Notes: generated by a model not told the origin, from the sequence alone. A DNA stretch of 64,000 nt from Nissolia schottii (GCA_003254905.1 QANU01077392.1:310001-374000), one strand, 5' to 3'. Shown: positions 1 to 13,382, counted from the stretch's first letter. Program-made: numbers and translations.

Positions 1-1353
1 TTCACTCTTATATTTGTCATATTATTTTTTTGGCGCATATACCATAAAATCTTAATTTCTTGGAAACATTTAATATTAATTTAATAATATAATTTACTTT
101 TTAAAATCAATTTAACGTATTTATAAATAAAGAACCAACTTAACAACTTAATAATAGACATGTTGGTAGGAAAAGCTAGAAACCAAAAACGTTTACCCCT
201 TAATATTATAGTAGCAAGAATGTTAAGTGTACAACGCATTTGCGAACAACAACGAACAATTTTTTCTCGAAAGCATGAGTCCTACCATGAAGAGAGAAAA
301 TGTGAGAATGGTAGGACTCATGATTTTATGATAGAATTATCCTTTCCTATTCACAGTTGTACAGATAACATTTTTTAATTAAATAGTAAAGCCTAAAGAA
401 AGCTCTGCAGAGTGCTCACCAACCCAAAGCATATATATATAAGATGTTAACATTCAAGCAATTCAAGATTGACTGCCAAAGCGAAGCATAAGTCAAAACT
501 TAAAATGCATAAAGAGTTGTCTTTCGTGTGTTGGTCATTAATAATTGTTTGTTTTCTTACCTTTGTGCCAACCAATTGAACTTTTTTTGTAATCCACGCT
601 TTCAAAACTACTTTAAAATCCCTCCATTTTTGAACTCGTCAAACTTTAATATAGTATTAAAAACAAGTTATGCCATCATTGATCATTTCTCATATTTTTC
701 TTTATTTTTTAGATCTTTGTTTGGTATGTGTTTTGGGAGAAAAAATAAACAATAAGTGACAGAAGGAGTTTTCTAGTCATTTCCTTAGTTGGTATATGTG
801 GCATTTGGAACTGGAGTGATTTTTCTTGTAGGATCCAGTTTGAAGGGTTTGGATACCCTTCTTATGTGGCCAGAATCATATTTGTTGGGTTTTTGGGTCC
901 AAAGAGTGTTTCGAACTTAATTTGTGTGTTTTGGTTAAGATTAAAGTCTTACATTGTTAAGTGTATATTTCTAAAATGTCTTTATATATATAAATTTGGT
1001 TTCTAAGTAAATACCTTATGGTATTGAGGTGAGAATGTGGACTTAAGTTTAGCCATAACACACCTACGCGACTACTCAATCTCATCTTGTCTTTGCATGT
1101 GTAAGTCTGATATGTCTTTTGTTTTTGCCTTTTTTTTACCTCGATTTCATTTTATATATGTTAGGACAACGTTAATGGGCCTCTAACCATTTGTTTGTTT
1201 TCGTCGGGCCCAACATCTTTGTTAAGCAACCTAATCTTATCAATACTTGACCAAGCCAGAGACCTAACACACATTGCAACCTTATCTCCAATTTATCTTT
1301 CATGACCTAACACGACCTACTATATATTGGAATGAGATTGGTGTTGCTCAGTG

Positions 1354-1380
1354 TTTAGGGTTTAGGGTTTGGGGTTTAGG
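1354..1380 (+). repeat. interstitial plant telomere-type repeat (TTTAGGG, about 4 units)
   Basis: The sequence reads TTTAGGG, TTTAGGG, TTTGGGG and TTTAGG in direct succession. TTTAGGG is the standard plant telomere repeat. Such short tracts are common inside chromosomes, as repair scars or as telo-box promoter motifs. No gene lies immediately downstream, so a promoter role is not supported. Confidence 0.85.
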
Positions 1381-1565
1381 CTTGATGGGTTCAATGTAAC
1401 AAAATCACTGTGTGAAAATATTACAGAAACTTACATCTAATCATGAAGGATTGCTCATCAAGACCACTTTCACCTAACAAAACTATGGGTAAGGCGAAAA
1501 TAAATCTTAAGGACATAACTTTTGCACATTTTATGATATATCGTTTTAAATTTGTCATTTAAAGA

Positions 1566-1569
1566 ATAT

Positions 1570-1612
<43 letters not shown>
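1566..1612. repeat. compound (AT)n-(AG)n microsatellite
   Basis: An alternating TA tract of about ten units runs directly into an AG tract of about fourteen units. Such compound tracts are usually length-polymorphic. Confidence 0.95.
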
Positions 1613-1617
<5 letters not shown>

Positions 1618-1864
1618 CTATAGTATAGTGAGAGAAATTATTGTATATGAGAGTGAGGGTAGTGGACCTTAACCATTGGATCTTTCATGAATGACCAAAA
1701 TTAGAAAAAATGAAGATGTCACATGAGTCATCCTCTCTCTATATTATAATTATTCTATTGTTTAATTAAATTATGAAAACAGTGATCCTAGTGCAACATA
1801 TTATTACCTTTATTGAATCCTCATGAAATAACATTTAGAGTAATTGATTATCCAAAAGGTTTTA

Positions 1865-1868
<4 letters not shown>

Positions 1869-1902
<34 letters not shown>
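1869..1902. repeat. (AT)n microsatellite
   Basis: About 17 uninterrupted AT units. Confidence 0.95.
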
Positions 1903-1906
<4 letters not shown>

Positions 1907-3431
1907 ATGAATGAGATGATTAGGTGAGAGTGGATTTCTTATGTGAGAATGTGAGGATGAATTTTTAATTATTGAATTATATTTATATGGTGAAAATTGA
2001 ATCTAAAAAAAAAATATATCATACAGAAGAGAAAAAGAATATGAGTATAAATAGATAGAGAGAGAGAGAGGTGTAACGTATGATTATGATTATATGGCAG
2101 ACAATTTGGCAACCAGTTTGTTCATTAATTAGCATCAAAGTGTTATAATCATTGAAGGGGGGTGATGATTAAGAATGAAATTATTAACATAAGAGAGAAG
2201 ATCATATATAGTTTTATTTTATGTGTGTGTGTGTATATATATATTGGGGGACGGCAGGGGTGGGTTGAGAGAAATAGGGTTTGGTGAGGGCGTGATGATG
2301 GAAAAGGAATGTGCGTGTGTTGTGGGTGGTAGGTGAGGATGTGCTTTTGTTATTATGTTCTTGTGTGATTTTGCGGTTGATAGGCACATATGCTCTCATT
2401 AAATATGTCATTATATAATAGATCTTCTCATGTTGAATATAATTATATTTAATTATGTTATAAGTAAAAATAAATACAAATATTTTAAATAAATGAAGTC
2501 TTTTAAAAGATTGTAAGACTAAATTTAAATGTTTATTTTTTTTTTTTTATAATATGACTAAATTTGACCATATTTAAAATAAGAGGGTCCATTTTATCTA
2601 TAGCATAAAAAAATTGTGTATGCTTCTCAATATATATAATATATGTGTACATATACATTTCAAAAATATTATTTATTATTATTTTAATTTTTATTATTTA
2701 AAAAAATGAATGATTGATAATAATTTTAAAACATGTATTAAATAAATTATAGGAATATTAAAAAAATTCTCCTCACCTAAATAAGTATAGAGTATATTTC
2801 CTCTTCTATTATTTTGTTTTTGTCTTCGGTGAATGTTAGAGGCTACCATCATACTTCTTTGGTAGCAACTTTACTATTTTTTTTTCATTGTTAAGGATTT
2901 TTTGTATTGAATAAAAGACTCAAATCTATTGGACTTTTAACTTAGTTATCTAGATTTTTCATTTTTCATAATGACATTTCTCTTATTTTTGTTATATCAT
3001 TTGTGCTTATGTTAGTTCTCTTGTGGGTGTTTCGGTCCCTTATTAGTATTTCTTTTATATGATATATAATAAAGATGTTCACATCTATAACAAAAGGAAA
3101 TCTATAACAAAAGGAAATGTAATATGTTTTTTAAATTACACAATTTTCTGTGTTGATATCTAATACAAAAGATGCTCAAATATTAATAGTCTTAATTAGG
3201 GTAAAAACAATGTTATCGACTGAGATATATCAAAATACTGAATGTTCTTATCTCTTGTTAAATTTAGATATAACGTATCTTCTTCAATTTGAAAATGGCA
3301 TCAAACTTTTCTATGAATAATATATATATAGATTAATTAAAGAAAGGGAAAGAAAAAGGTATTTAGCATCTCACCCAACACCATTTTTTCTTTTCCTTTT
3401 CAACCTTATTTAATTATATCTCTGGCATGTA

Positions 3432-3735
3432 GGACTGTCAAAATGAGCCCGACCCGTTTACCCAGTTAAATGGACAAACTTTACATGCAAAAAATAAGCC
3501 CGCGAAAATTTGAAAAAAAAAATTGGACCGATCCGTTTAAGCCCGACTCGTTTAGGTCTGGCCTGTTAGGCTCGCGGACCGTCCGGTGAACCCGTGAAAT
3601 GTTTTTAAATAATTTTTTTAAAATTTTTTTTATTTTTTTAAAAAAATAAACGGGTTGGCGGGTCGGCCCGCGGACCGACCATAAACAAGCCGAACCTTAA
3701 AAATAGGCATATTTTGACCCGGTCCGTTTAGGTCC
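3432..3735. mobile_element. small GC-rich hAT-type non-autonomous element
   Basis: A GC-rich, self-complementary island in AT-rich DNA. It starts GGACTGTCAAAATGAGCCCG and ends in GGTCCGTTTAGGTCC, with arms of runs such as GCCCGACTCG and CGGGTCGGCCCG. Near-matching 8-bp flanks (GGCATGTA at 3424 and GCCATGTA at 3736) look like a target-site duplication with one change, as expected for the hAT superfamily. It is about 0.3 kb and non-coding. The terminal inverted repeats are degenerate, so the family assignment is inference. Confidence 0.6.
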
Positions 3736-3743
3736 GCCATGTA

Positions 3744-4988
3744 GCAGTTTTGTTTTTTGATGGGACAACCATATCTTCTCATTCTTGTGGGTAGTTGTTT
3801 TGAATGAAATAGATCACTGATGTGATGATGTATATATTGCTAAAAAAAAATTGAGTTCGGTTGAGTAGAGTAGAAATGAATAACTTATGCTCAACCTACA
3901 TAAAATAATTAAGCTGAACTTAATTATATTTAGTTTGATATATTCAAGTTAATTTATTTTTATATATGTTGGTCACGCATAAGTTTAGCTAAGGATTAAA
4001 ATTTTCAATGAGCTACTTGATCTAAATCAGAATGAGTAGTGGTTCCCTCATTTGTTCAATTTATTTGGTTCAATGACTTCAATCACTAACTAATATGGGT
4101 TTGTGTGTTTCAACTTATTTAAAAAAAAAATATTTTTTAACTAAAGAAAATAATTTTTATATATTTGTATACAATTTTTAAAATAATTCGAATCATAAAG
4201 AAATTACGTACGTGTTTCAGCTTTTAAGTAGGAAAGAAAAAACATTGTAGCTTCTCATAAAATTTATTTAGTTTTTCAGCTTTATAAAAAAATTTAATCG
4301 TTTATTTTTTTTTTTTTAAAATATGAAACAAACCCACTCCAAATGATAGCGTGCTAATTTATACTAAAATGTGTATATAATGTCTGATTTGAGACTATAT
4401 TAGGATTTGAATAATTTTCTATAATTACTTAAATGTTATGATATAAAATTATTTTATTTCTTTTATCCAATAATTTAAATTTTTGGGAGCGATAATTTTT
4501 TACGTAATATTATATCATTTTCTAGATATTGTTCGATCTTGCCACATTCATTTTTCTTAATATTATTCATGCTTTAAGTAAAAAAAAAACTCGCATGTAA
4601 AAGATTGTGTTAAGATATAAAATCATTTAATTGTCTCCATAATTTTTTTTAAAGAGAAATGGTTGTTTGACATCACAATATAATAGGAATTCACTGTGTG
4701 GTTATGAGCATTTAGGTGGTTCCTTAATGATGAATTATTTGTTTCTTATTTTAATTCATTGGTTGCCTGAAAATTTTGTTATGAATTTTGGTTAAAAATT
4801 CCTAGTTAATCAAGTTTCTTACGAATTTTTCTACGAATTCTAATTCGTAGGTAATACAATTAATTGTACATAACGGGTACTATATGTTTATCAAAATAAC
4901 TGGTAGTATATTTTATGCCCATAATATCATATCACAAAAGAGAATCTCTATCAATCATATGCTATAATTTTCGTTATCATCATCATTG

Positions 4989-5020
<32 letters not shown>

Positions 5021-6034
5021 TAATTAATGTATGAAAATGAAATATCTACTCAACAGATTATGAGTGTAGAAAATAATACCAATAATATATAATTAGATAT
5101 TGATTTTAAAATTGCCCATGAAATACGGAGGTTAGTCCACCATTTGTGAGAGTTGTTCATATTTAAGTGTTTTACATTATTTAAATAAGATTGTCTCCAG
5201 TAAAAAAATACTTATAAAAAATAAAATAAAATAAAATCCTCAGTGTTCAATCGAAAAGAAAAAAAAGTACCATATTGCTTATAATGAATTGGTTTGGTGA
5301 CTTGTTCTATCATTATTATTGATAAATTATGTGTGTTTAACTCAATTCTAAAAATTAACTTAATATATAAAAAAATTGTCTTAATCTTATAAAAATTATG
5401 TAGACACTATTTTTCAATAACGTGAACCCCTAATATTTACCACGTCATGATAGATCAATTGCAAAATAGTTTATGGTGTACATTTACCAACTTTTGTAAA
5501 GCCTTTTTAACACCATTATTATGAGTCCTATGTCATTTTCTATAAATAGTTCGCAATTAGTGCACCGTACGTAGCACATAATATGTGAAAGTGAAACAAA
5601 GATTTTTCCTTGTGAAACAATCCAATGTATGTAATAAATAATTGTTACGTATAATACATATATCTACAGTAGTTTAATTTTGTCAGATATCTATTTCTCA
5701 ACAAGTATAGTTTTTGGGTAACGATGATACTATGATGGCTGGTTTGTGGCTTTGTGTTGATGAAGCCGTAGGAGAGAAGTGGAATGTATGGTGACATTCA
5801 AAGGATATTACAATCGAGATATTAAAATTGGGATCTTACTTAAGATCAAAATAGTAAAATAAAAACATAAAAGGTAAAATTATAATATAATTTAAATATA
5901 AGATTGTTCAATTCAATTAATTGTGATTTTAATGATCTAACTAATCAACGAGATTTTTTTTTAAACTTACACTTTTTATGTACATAGTAATAAGAATTTA
6001 GATTGTATGTGCGTATATATTTATTTAACTTATC

Positions 6035-6076
<42 letters not shown>

Positions 6077-6618
6077 GTGGATAATAGAGCAGATACCTCA
6101 TAACTCAAAGCTACTTTAAACCCGAAATAATACAAATGAATTTTTTACAAACTCACTCTAAAACTCAGGTAATCATTGACCCGAACATGACGGGGTAGGG
6201 CGGGATGGGGCAGGGCATGGCAAACTGCCATCCCTATTCTTCGTGTTCTAAGATATAAGAAGCAGAGATATTAGAGAGACATAAATAAATTTGGATAATA
6301 AAAGGCTACCTTAGACACATCTCTATCATCCCATTTTATCTTACTGCTTAACTATTGAATAATAATGTTATGATATATATAAGATGAAAGTTTCAAAGGT
6401 TGATGACCTACACACTTTATAACGCTGACTCTGCACTGCAGGGAGAAATAGGAATCTTCCTCGCTTTCACACTGGATTATATACAAGAAGGTCTTCTTGT
6501 TAACTTCAGGTCCTAGGTTCCAGAAAAATTAAATTGTAAATTCTTCAATTCATAATGGGAGAAGCTATAAATATAAAAATAAAAACAAGCAAAAATTCTC
6601 AAATAATATTAGTGAAAC
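3744..6618. other. gene-free AT-rich DNA with microsatellites
   Basis: No coding exon is recognisable. The stretch contains an (ATT)n tract at about 4993-5020 and an (AT)n tract at about 6042-6074. At about 6080-6236 a GC-rich fragment ends in GCCATCCCTA, which resembles the right end of the hAT-type element found at 58.2-60.8 kb. Confidence 0.55.
6042..6074. repeat. (AT)n microsatellite
   Basis: An uninterrupted run of about 16 AT units just upstream of a hAT-like terminal fragment. Confidence 0.95.
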
Positions 6619-6875
6619 CATAGTTACAAAATCTGGTCTTGGTGGTCGACTCGCCCACTTCAAGAAAATATAATGATGTCTAATTAAATATATAACATAT
6701 AATTAATGAGACAAAATAACATGCCATTGTGTTTAGCCTAGTGCCTAAGGACGACAGTCCTTACCGTTTTGACCGAGTCAATTGTAGGTTCAATTCGATT
6801 AAAGAATTGACCCGATCATATGACTGGGTCACCAGGTTTTGGGTCGATTGAGCTTAACCGAGTTTAATACTTACG
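6619..6875. mobile_element. 257-bp hAT-type MITE with perfect 8-bp target duplication
   Basis: The element is bracketed by identical octamers AGTGAAAC (6611-6618 and 6876-6883), the duplication length typical of hAT transposons. Its ends, CATAGTTACAAAATCTGG and, read inward from the right, CGTAAGTATTAAACTCGG, are imperfect inverted repeats. The interior has GC-rich patches (GGTCGACTCGCCC, TTGACCCGATC) and no coding capacity. The termini resemble those of the larger elements at 45.1 and 55.4 kb, so all may share one transposase source. Confidence 0.75.
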
Positions 6876-6883
6876 AGTGAAAC

Positions 6884-9800
6884 ATGGCTTTTATGCTTAC
6901 CAAAAATAATATGGCTTTTACCACTTTAATATCAAGTATGAAGGTAGAATAGTCTACGTTGATAAAGTTTAGACTAAGTGAAAAATGTATATTTTAAAAA
7001 GCTTATAAATCTAATATTTTAAAATTTTGAGTCAAAATATAACCTATTTAACATATTTTTGTGATGTTTCATTTAATTCATTAGTTTGAATTTCCACCGT
7101 TCTTAATAAAACGCGGTAGCTAGTTAAGTGATGAATCTAGTCAAGGAGAGTTGAGAAAAGCGCATCACTTATCCTAGTTTAAGCTAATGAAATCCACGGT
7201 CGGACCCACAATGATGTGAAACAGTTTAAACATTTTTCCCCCTTTTCCTTCTTCTACCATCGGATTTGATCATTGCCCTAATAAAACAAAAATTGTTCTG
7301 TTACAACAAAGATAACCAAGAAAAAGACGGGGAAAAAAAAATCCAAGATGATGAGACTTAATGTGTGTTTGGTTATAAGCTTGCCAAAAAATATTAATTT
7401 CTCAGAAAACATCTATGGTTCTATTCTATGTAACAGGAAAAAAAAGAAGGAGGGTGTTCCCAAGAGAATCCAACGGTTTCAGATAATGGGGAATTTTGGT
7501 TGGAGGGGTTTGCCGCTACAGGCTGTTGCTAAAACTATTTAGTGGGGTAAGCTTTGTTCCCTCCTCTGAATTGGGTTTATCCATCAAATCATAAGTTAGG
7601 TTTGAGTGAACTTGGTCCACAATTGCATATATAATATCTTTTGGTGAGATTCATTAGAATAGTAGGCTGATTCTAACCAGGACCAGGTAATCACGTGGAC
7701 CAATTTGGTCTAACGTAAAAAGTAAAAAATTTAAAAAAGTTGAGGACCAAGTAGCAATTTTTTTTTTTTTTACTAATTTACTTGAGATTTCCAATTTTTA
7801 TTACATCTTTAATGAAGTTTTAATGTTATTCTAGTTTCGGCTAATCACCACTTGCTCCTCCATTGTGCACCCTCGTTGCCACCTCATCGTCGCCACCATC
7901 ATCTTCGATCCCTTCTCACCACAGTACCCTCAATCCCTTACACCTACATCACAAGGGTCGTTAATGGTCTGTTGTTTTGTATTCTGGTGTAGTCGTGCCT
8001 GTGTTTGTCGCGTGTTAAAGATTCTTATGTTGGATTGTTATGGCTTGATCACCTTCAGTTTCCCTTGGTGTTGATCTTTGATTGGTGTTGCTTATACTGT
8101 GTGTCTTGGGTGCTTCCTATTTTAGTTGTGTTTGTTCTATGCATGCTTGTCCTTCTCTAGTTGGCTTCCTTTTTGGGTTGTGGTTGTATGAAGCTACCTA
8201 AAAAAAAAAACAATATTATTTAGGTAAGAGAAAACATAAGGGTTTGCCGCGCCAACTCGCGATGGCGCCGGTGGCCGAAGCGCCAGTGGCAGTGGCGTCA
8301 GCAGCAATGAGAATGGGGGGTTGTGGGACTTAAAAAAATTTATTACCGTAATTAATTAGTCAACTAAATAAAAATTGCATCAAAATATTACCGTCCGCAA
8401 ACATTTCATAGTTACTGCAGGGTTACAAATGAAATTCCAAAATTATATTTTCAAAAAGTTTGGAGTCAAAAATAATAATTTAACCTCTATAATACAAGAT
8501 GTTGGATCAAAAATCAATGGTTGAAATATCCAAATCAACTTGCTCTAGGTAACCACTCAGTTCATTTTAAACAAAGCCAAAAAAGATTACAGCATCCAGG
8601 CTATCAAGATGAAAAAGCAAAACTCATTAATTATGGGAAAAATAAAACTTTATCTTCTTAGGTCATGTGTGTTTTAGTCCAAAATTTTTAAAATATGTAA
8701 ATCAACCCTTAATATTTTCTATTTATACAATGAATCAATCATTCTCTTGTTTTGCCATCGAAAATATCAGTTAGTAGTCATGTGAAATGCACACGACCTA
8801 TTAAAATGATCAATTTATCTTTCTCTTTTCATCTAATTGATTGGTTTTTGGAAGAGAAATAGTTTAGTTATTTTAATAGGTCATGTGCATGTCACATGAT
8901 TGTTAATCAATCTTTTGGAATTTTTTTTTTAAATGAAATGGTCGATACACAAACAAAAAAAATATTATGGGTTGACTTGCATCTTTTAAAAATTTCAAGA
9001 GTAAAGTGCACACCACCAAACTCAACTAAGGTATTTTTTTTACTTATTAATTATTTGGTTAGAGTAATTGACACATGTGGTAAAATAAGTAAGAGACATA
9101 TTAAATAACTAAAAAAGCTGAGTTCCCAAAAAATAAATATTTTATCAAGATTTAAAAGCAATAATAATAATATAGAATTTGAAAAGTATGATTCAAGCTT
9201 TATGATTTAACTATCACATCACATTGAGTTTTCTTGTTACTCAATGTGGGCCGACATCTACAGTGACTTTACTCAAGTGACATTAATGAATTGACGGTAT
9301 TAAACCTTAATCCAGTTGTAGATTTGTAGGTATCCCTTATCGTAGCTCAATTCTCAAAAAAAATAACAATTGTTATCATTCAAGCCCATAAAAAAAGGGT
9401 TTAAATAAAAAGATTAGTCTATTAGATAAGAGAACTTCATGACCTTACTATCACATTGAGTATTCTTATTTACTCAGTATAAGTTTTATAACAGAGACTC
9501 AAAAATATTTAATAAAATTCACTTTTGTTGTGTCAATTCAATAAACAATTGCTGAATTCTATCTGTCTCAAAAACAAAATTCTGTCCGTCTCAATTTAAT
9601 ACCCTTACCTACACTCTCAAATGTGTACATCGGCGCAACAAATGATGATCTATAAAGCTTTGTTTTTGGATAGTGGCTGATCTTATCAAAAGCCCAAATA
9701 TATCAAACAATGGTGTTCTGATCCAAGTCCAAATATCAAATACAAGCCTAGCACTTTAAAACCCAAACCATGCAAGTCCAAATGTCAAATTCCAAGCTTG

Positions 9801-10530
9801 GTATATCAGACTCAAAGCTCAAATCATGCAAGTTTTTAAAATTTATTTTTTGTTCAACAAAACTGCAAGTTCAAATGGCAACACTCCAATTTCGAACGCC
9901 AAGGTTTTTATTTTTTTGTTGATAACGGGATTTTTTGTGGGGGATGGGGGGGGAGGGGATTAGGGAGAGGGGAAGGATTGAACCTGTATTTTGCCAACTC
10001 ACCTTAGGCCTCATCCGTGAATGGCGAGTTCAAGTTCATCACTTATTTCAAGCCCAAAATATGCAAGTTCAAATGCAAACTCTCAGCCCAAATCTTATGT
10101 ATTTATATTTAGGTAGTGTTTGGAACATAAAGAAATACATGACTAATAAAAAATTATAGAAAGAAATAGCAATTGAGTTAATTTAGAAATCAAATATTGT
10201 ATTTGAATTTTTAAAAATAGAAAAAAGATACTCACATATGTCAAGTCTCATAGGATTTTATTGCTTTAGTTTACAAATCATATCAATTTTGATAGGATTT
10301 ATAATTAGAAACTAATTCAATTTTAAGTTTAAAAATTTAATTCAAATCAAATAAATTCTTAATGAATAAGTTTTATCTTTCTTTTTGGTAAGAGGAATGG
10401 AAAAGAAAAGTGCACAGCTATATCCTCAGAGATGAGAGCACGAAACTCTAATTCGGGACTTTGCCAAAGCTCATAAATGACACCAATATTACCACCATTT
10501 TTTTGAAAATAAACAACGGGGCGCTAATTA
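6884..10530. other. gene-free repeat-rich DNA
   Basis: No intact gene. Between about 7900 and 8215 a GT-rich stretch ends in a run of ten A residues, which could be the 3' end of a retroposon (weak). From about 9705 to 10090 there is a degenerate tandem repeat built on motifs such as CAAGTCCAAATGTCAAATTCC. A purine-rich, SINE-like segment (about 9925-10020) carries an antisense RNA polymerase III B-box-like GGTTCAATCC and interrupts the repeat. Confidence 0.45.
8777..8905. repeat. inverted repeat (fold-back element)
   Basis: The left arm (about 8777-8808: GTCATGTGAAATGCACACGA followed by CCTATTAAAAT) is the imperfect reverse complement of the right arm (about 8871-8902: ATTTTAATAGG followed by TCATGTGCATGTCACATGA). 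About 60 bp of loop separates them. It is consistent with the core of a fold-back MITE. I could not define outer ends or a target duplication. Confidence 0.6.
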
Positions 10531-10745
10531 AAGCCCGTCAATACTACCACCATGCCTAGCAATGAAGTCGGCACAATGATTACTCGAACGGTGGATTACA
10601 TAAAATTGCACGCACCACGGCTGCAGAACCAGGCATCTAATGTGCATAAGGAGCTCAAGATTAATGTTTAGGAAATTTTGATCTTTAATAACAACATTGT
10701 ATGCCTAAGGCAATCAACCTCACACAAGACATGACGACAACCATT
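10531..10745 (-). pseudogene. fossil RNase H-like domain from a LINE-type retrotransposon
   Basis: On the minus strand from about 10695 to 10531 one frame reads through a stretch containing LELLMHIRCLV, then WCVQFYVIHRSSNHCADFIA. This matches the hallmark C-terminal part of plant LINE-type RNase H domains, W-x-V-x-F-x-H-x-x-R-x-x-N-x-x-A-D-x-L/I-A. Just upstream (to about 10745) another frame continues with CEVDCLRHTMLLLK, resembling the E-x-D segment. A frameshift therefore separates the two pieces. No reverse transcriptase remains nearby. It could also derive from a domesticated RNase H-like gene, but the lesions make function unlikely. Confidence 0.6.
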
Positions 10746-12641
10746 TTTTCAATCATGTTGCAGAGCATGTCAAATTCCATATATCTTTCTCAACATATCT
10801 AATTTATTTTAAATATAATAATTAATTTTTAAATTAATTCATATCATATTTTATATAATTACTCCAAATATAAAATTTGACTTATAAATTAATTTAAGCC
10901 ACTAATAGTGAATTTAGTGAGATGAGAGAGGTTTGAGTAATTAATAAGTTATAAATTCAAACATCATTATCACATACATTTAAAAAAAATTGTCAATCAA
11001 TTTAATTTGATTTTCACTGATGTGACAACAAAAGAAAGAAAAAAAAAGGTTTGCACTTTTGAATAAGGGGACAGATACACTGAAGTGGAGAACGAAATTT
11101 CAAAAGCCTAAGCTAAAGGCTTAATAGTTGCCCTTAACATTTCATCACATTATCAAAGGACCATAGTGTTATCCCTATTGGTACGGAAGAAGAAGATGAG
11201 ATCTTTGCCGATTTTGAAAAATATATTCATATTTTTAAGGTGTTAATTGTCTTTACTAATTGTTTATGGATTTTCAGTAATTCACCCTTTAAATTATTTC
11301 GAACATTCTGAAGTTTTAGATAGCAAATCCAAAAACTTCATTTTAAACTCTTTTAAAGAAGAGAATAATTTATATATTAAATTTTGGGAGAAAGAAATTA
11401 TCAATAAATAAGATTTCAGTATGACTATTGATGAACTAATATAACTATTGAAACATACCACTTAAAAGTTGAATAATTTCATGATTGTTAACGCAACCCT
11501 TAACAATTTGTTATAAATTTTAAATATTTAATTTTGCAAACTATTTTGTCAATACATGCATAGAGTGACGGATGTAGGAACTACTATAGTAACATTCAAC
11601 CTATGATCTACTGTTGCAATTGCAGATTAGTAGACCATGTTTTTTTCCCTTTCTTTTGGTGATTAATTATTACAAATATTAAAAGACTTCTTTTTGTGAG
11701 CTCCATCCTCATTTCATCCGTGTGTCCTCCAATGTGTCTCCTCCTAGGAGAAAAGCATGTAGCACGAGTTAAGATTTCCAATGGAAATTACGTAAGGATG
11801 TTATCAAAGTCTCCAAATGATGCAAGCGTTTGAAATAGAAATGGTTCATAACTGCTCCATAGACATTTTGATCCATTCAAAAGGAAGAGTCAAACTTATA
11901 AACTAATTGAGCAAACCCAAATATGTATACAATAAGAAATGTTAGGATTACTTGTTTTATAATAAACATTGTGCTAATTCACTCTTTATCTTATGTAGTA
12001 TATGTGGACTCTATTAAAATCTCATTCAATAATAAATAAAGTGTGAGTCAATAATATAAAATGAGTATACATAACTTATAAAATAATTAATTTTTGCCAT
12101 GAATCATTTTATTTGAATTTATTGATCATAAAACGCCATATTGTCTTACTAACCATTTGTTATGGATAAAATTTCAATGAAATGTTAGCTCTATTAAAAT
12201 TTTATCTAACAACAAATAACTAGTAAAGTAAAATGATGAGGTCTAGATACAAATAATATTTCACTTTCCGCGTTACCATCATTCATAATTTGAAAGTGGC
12301 TTTGCCCATAATTGAAAGTGTAGGACACCATGACAGGAAGGCCCATTGGTCACATCCAACAATTTCTCCTTATATGTATGTTGGGGTTCCTAAAGCACAT
12401 TGTACACTGAAAGAAAAGAATATTCATTCATGCATAGGGTGAGCAACCCATGTTCCCCAATAGGAGTGATGGGGATTCATTCCGACCTCTTACACTATAC
12501 ATCAAGTAATTAATAATGGTAGAGTTTACTGACTGGGTGGTGGGGGTGGCTATGTCAACAAACTAGTATATTATTCTAATTGTGTATATATTTTAACAAA
12601 AGTTACATTAAAAAATTAATAAATTTTTAACTTAGTTCTTA
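10746..12641. other. gene-free AT-rich DNA
   Basis: No recognisable exon or intact mobile element. Around 10915-10985 there is a weak tRNA-SINE-like segment, an A-box-like GTGAGATGAGAGAGG followed by a degenerate B box AAATTCAAACATC. I would not insist on it. Confidence 0.5.
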
Positions 12642-12646
12642 TAATG

Positions 12647-12961
12647 TGTTGTGTGTGTGAAAGTTAAGTTTCGGTGAGTTTGACGAAGAAGAGGAAAATA
12701 CATTTTCTATAAATAGATATTTAGTTTTTGATTGTTATGTATCATTAAGAAGAGAATCTATACATGTGTAATTGAACTATTGAGTGATGAGTTGTAATTA
12801 AATATTTTTATTAGTGGGATTGTTTTTGTCCCTCTTTTAAATGATCATGAAATTAAGTTGAAGTGACTAAACCATATTAAATCTTTGTATTCTTTTATTT
12901 TTATGTTTTTGTTTATTTTCTTTTTTGCGTACTTTTTGTGAGTTTCTCATGTTTCCCAACA
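12647..12961 (+). repeat. 5' LTR of degenerate copia element
   Basis: It aligns with 15331-15670 over its whole length, with many substitutions and small indels. It is followed immediately by the primer-binding-site remnant, which fixes the orientation as plus. Confidence 0.75.
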
Positions 12962-13382
12962 AATAATATTAGAACTTTGGTCTTGAGAGAAAATAAAATT
13001 GTGGTTGCAACAAGTAAAGAGCAAGCCACTATCAACGGTATCATCACCTCGTCATTAGAAGTGCAACATCAACAATATCTTTTGAAAGTACTTTCTTAAT
13101 TGTTTTGTGGTATTCTAATTAGTAGGCCGGAGTGCTTTCCTATACTGTGGTTAATGTGATGAAATTTAAGGTGTTGCTCTTTGACAGAAAGGGTAAATTC
13201 ATTATGTGTCAATGAACAATACATGATAATTTTGGCGCAATAATGTCTATACGTGACTTTGTAGAAGAAAAACTTAAAAGAGATAAAAGATAGCTAGTGG
13301 AAGTCTATGAAAAGGAAAACTACTATTATTAAATTGACTCTTACTCTAACAATCGAGTGCATTGAGTTGTATAAGATCATCA

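Larger units (their letters stand above)
1..3423. other. gene-free AT-rich intergenic DNA
   Basis: I see no coding exon in this stretch. Its small open frames have no recognisable domain and lie in AT-rich DNA. It holds several microsatellites and one short interstitial telomere-type repeat, listed separately. A 17-bp motif, ATCTATAACAAAAGGAA, is tandemly doubled near 3085-3118. Confidence 0.6.
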
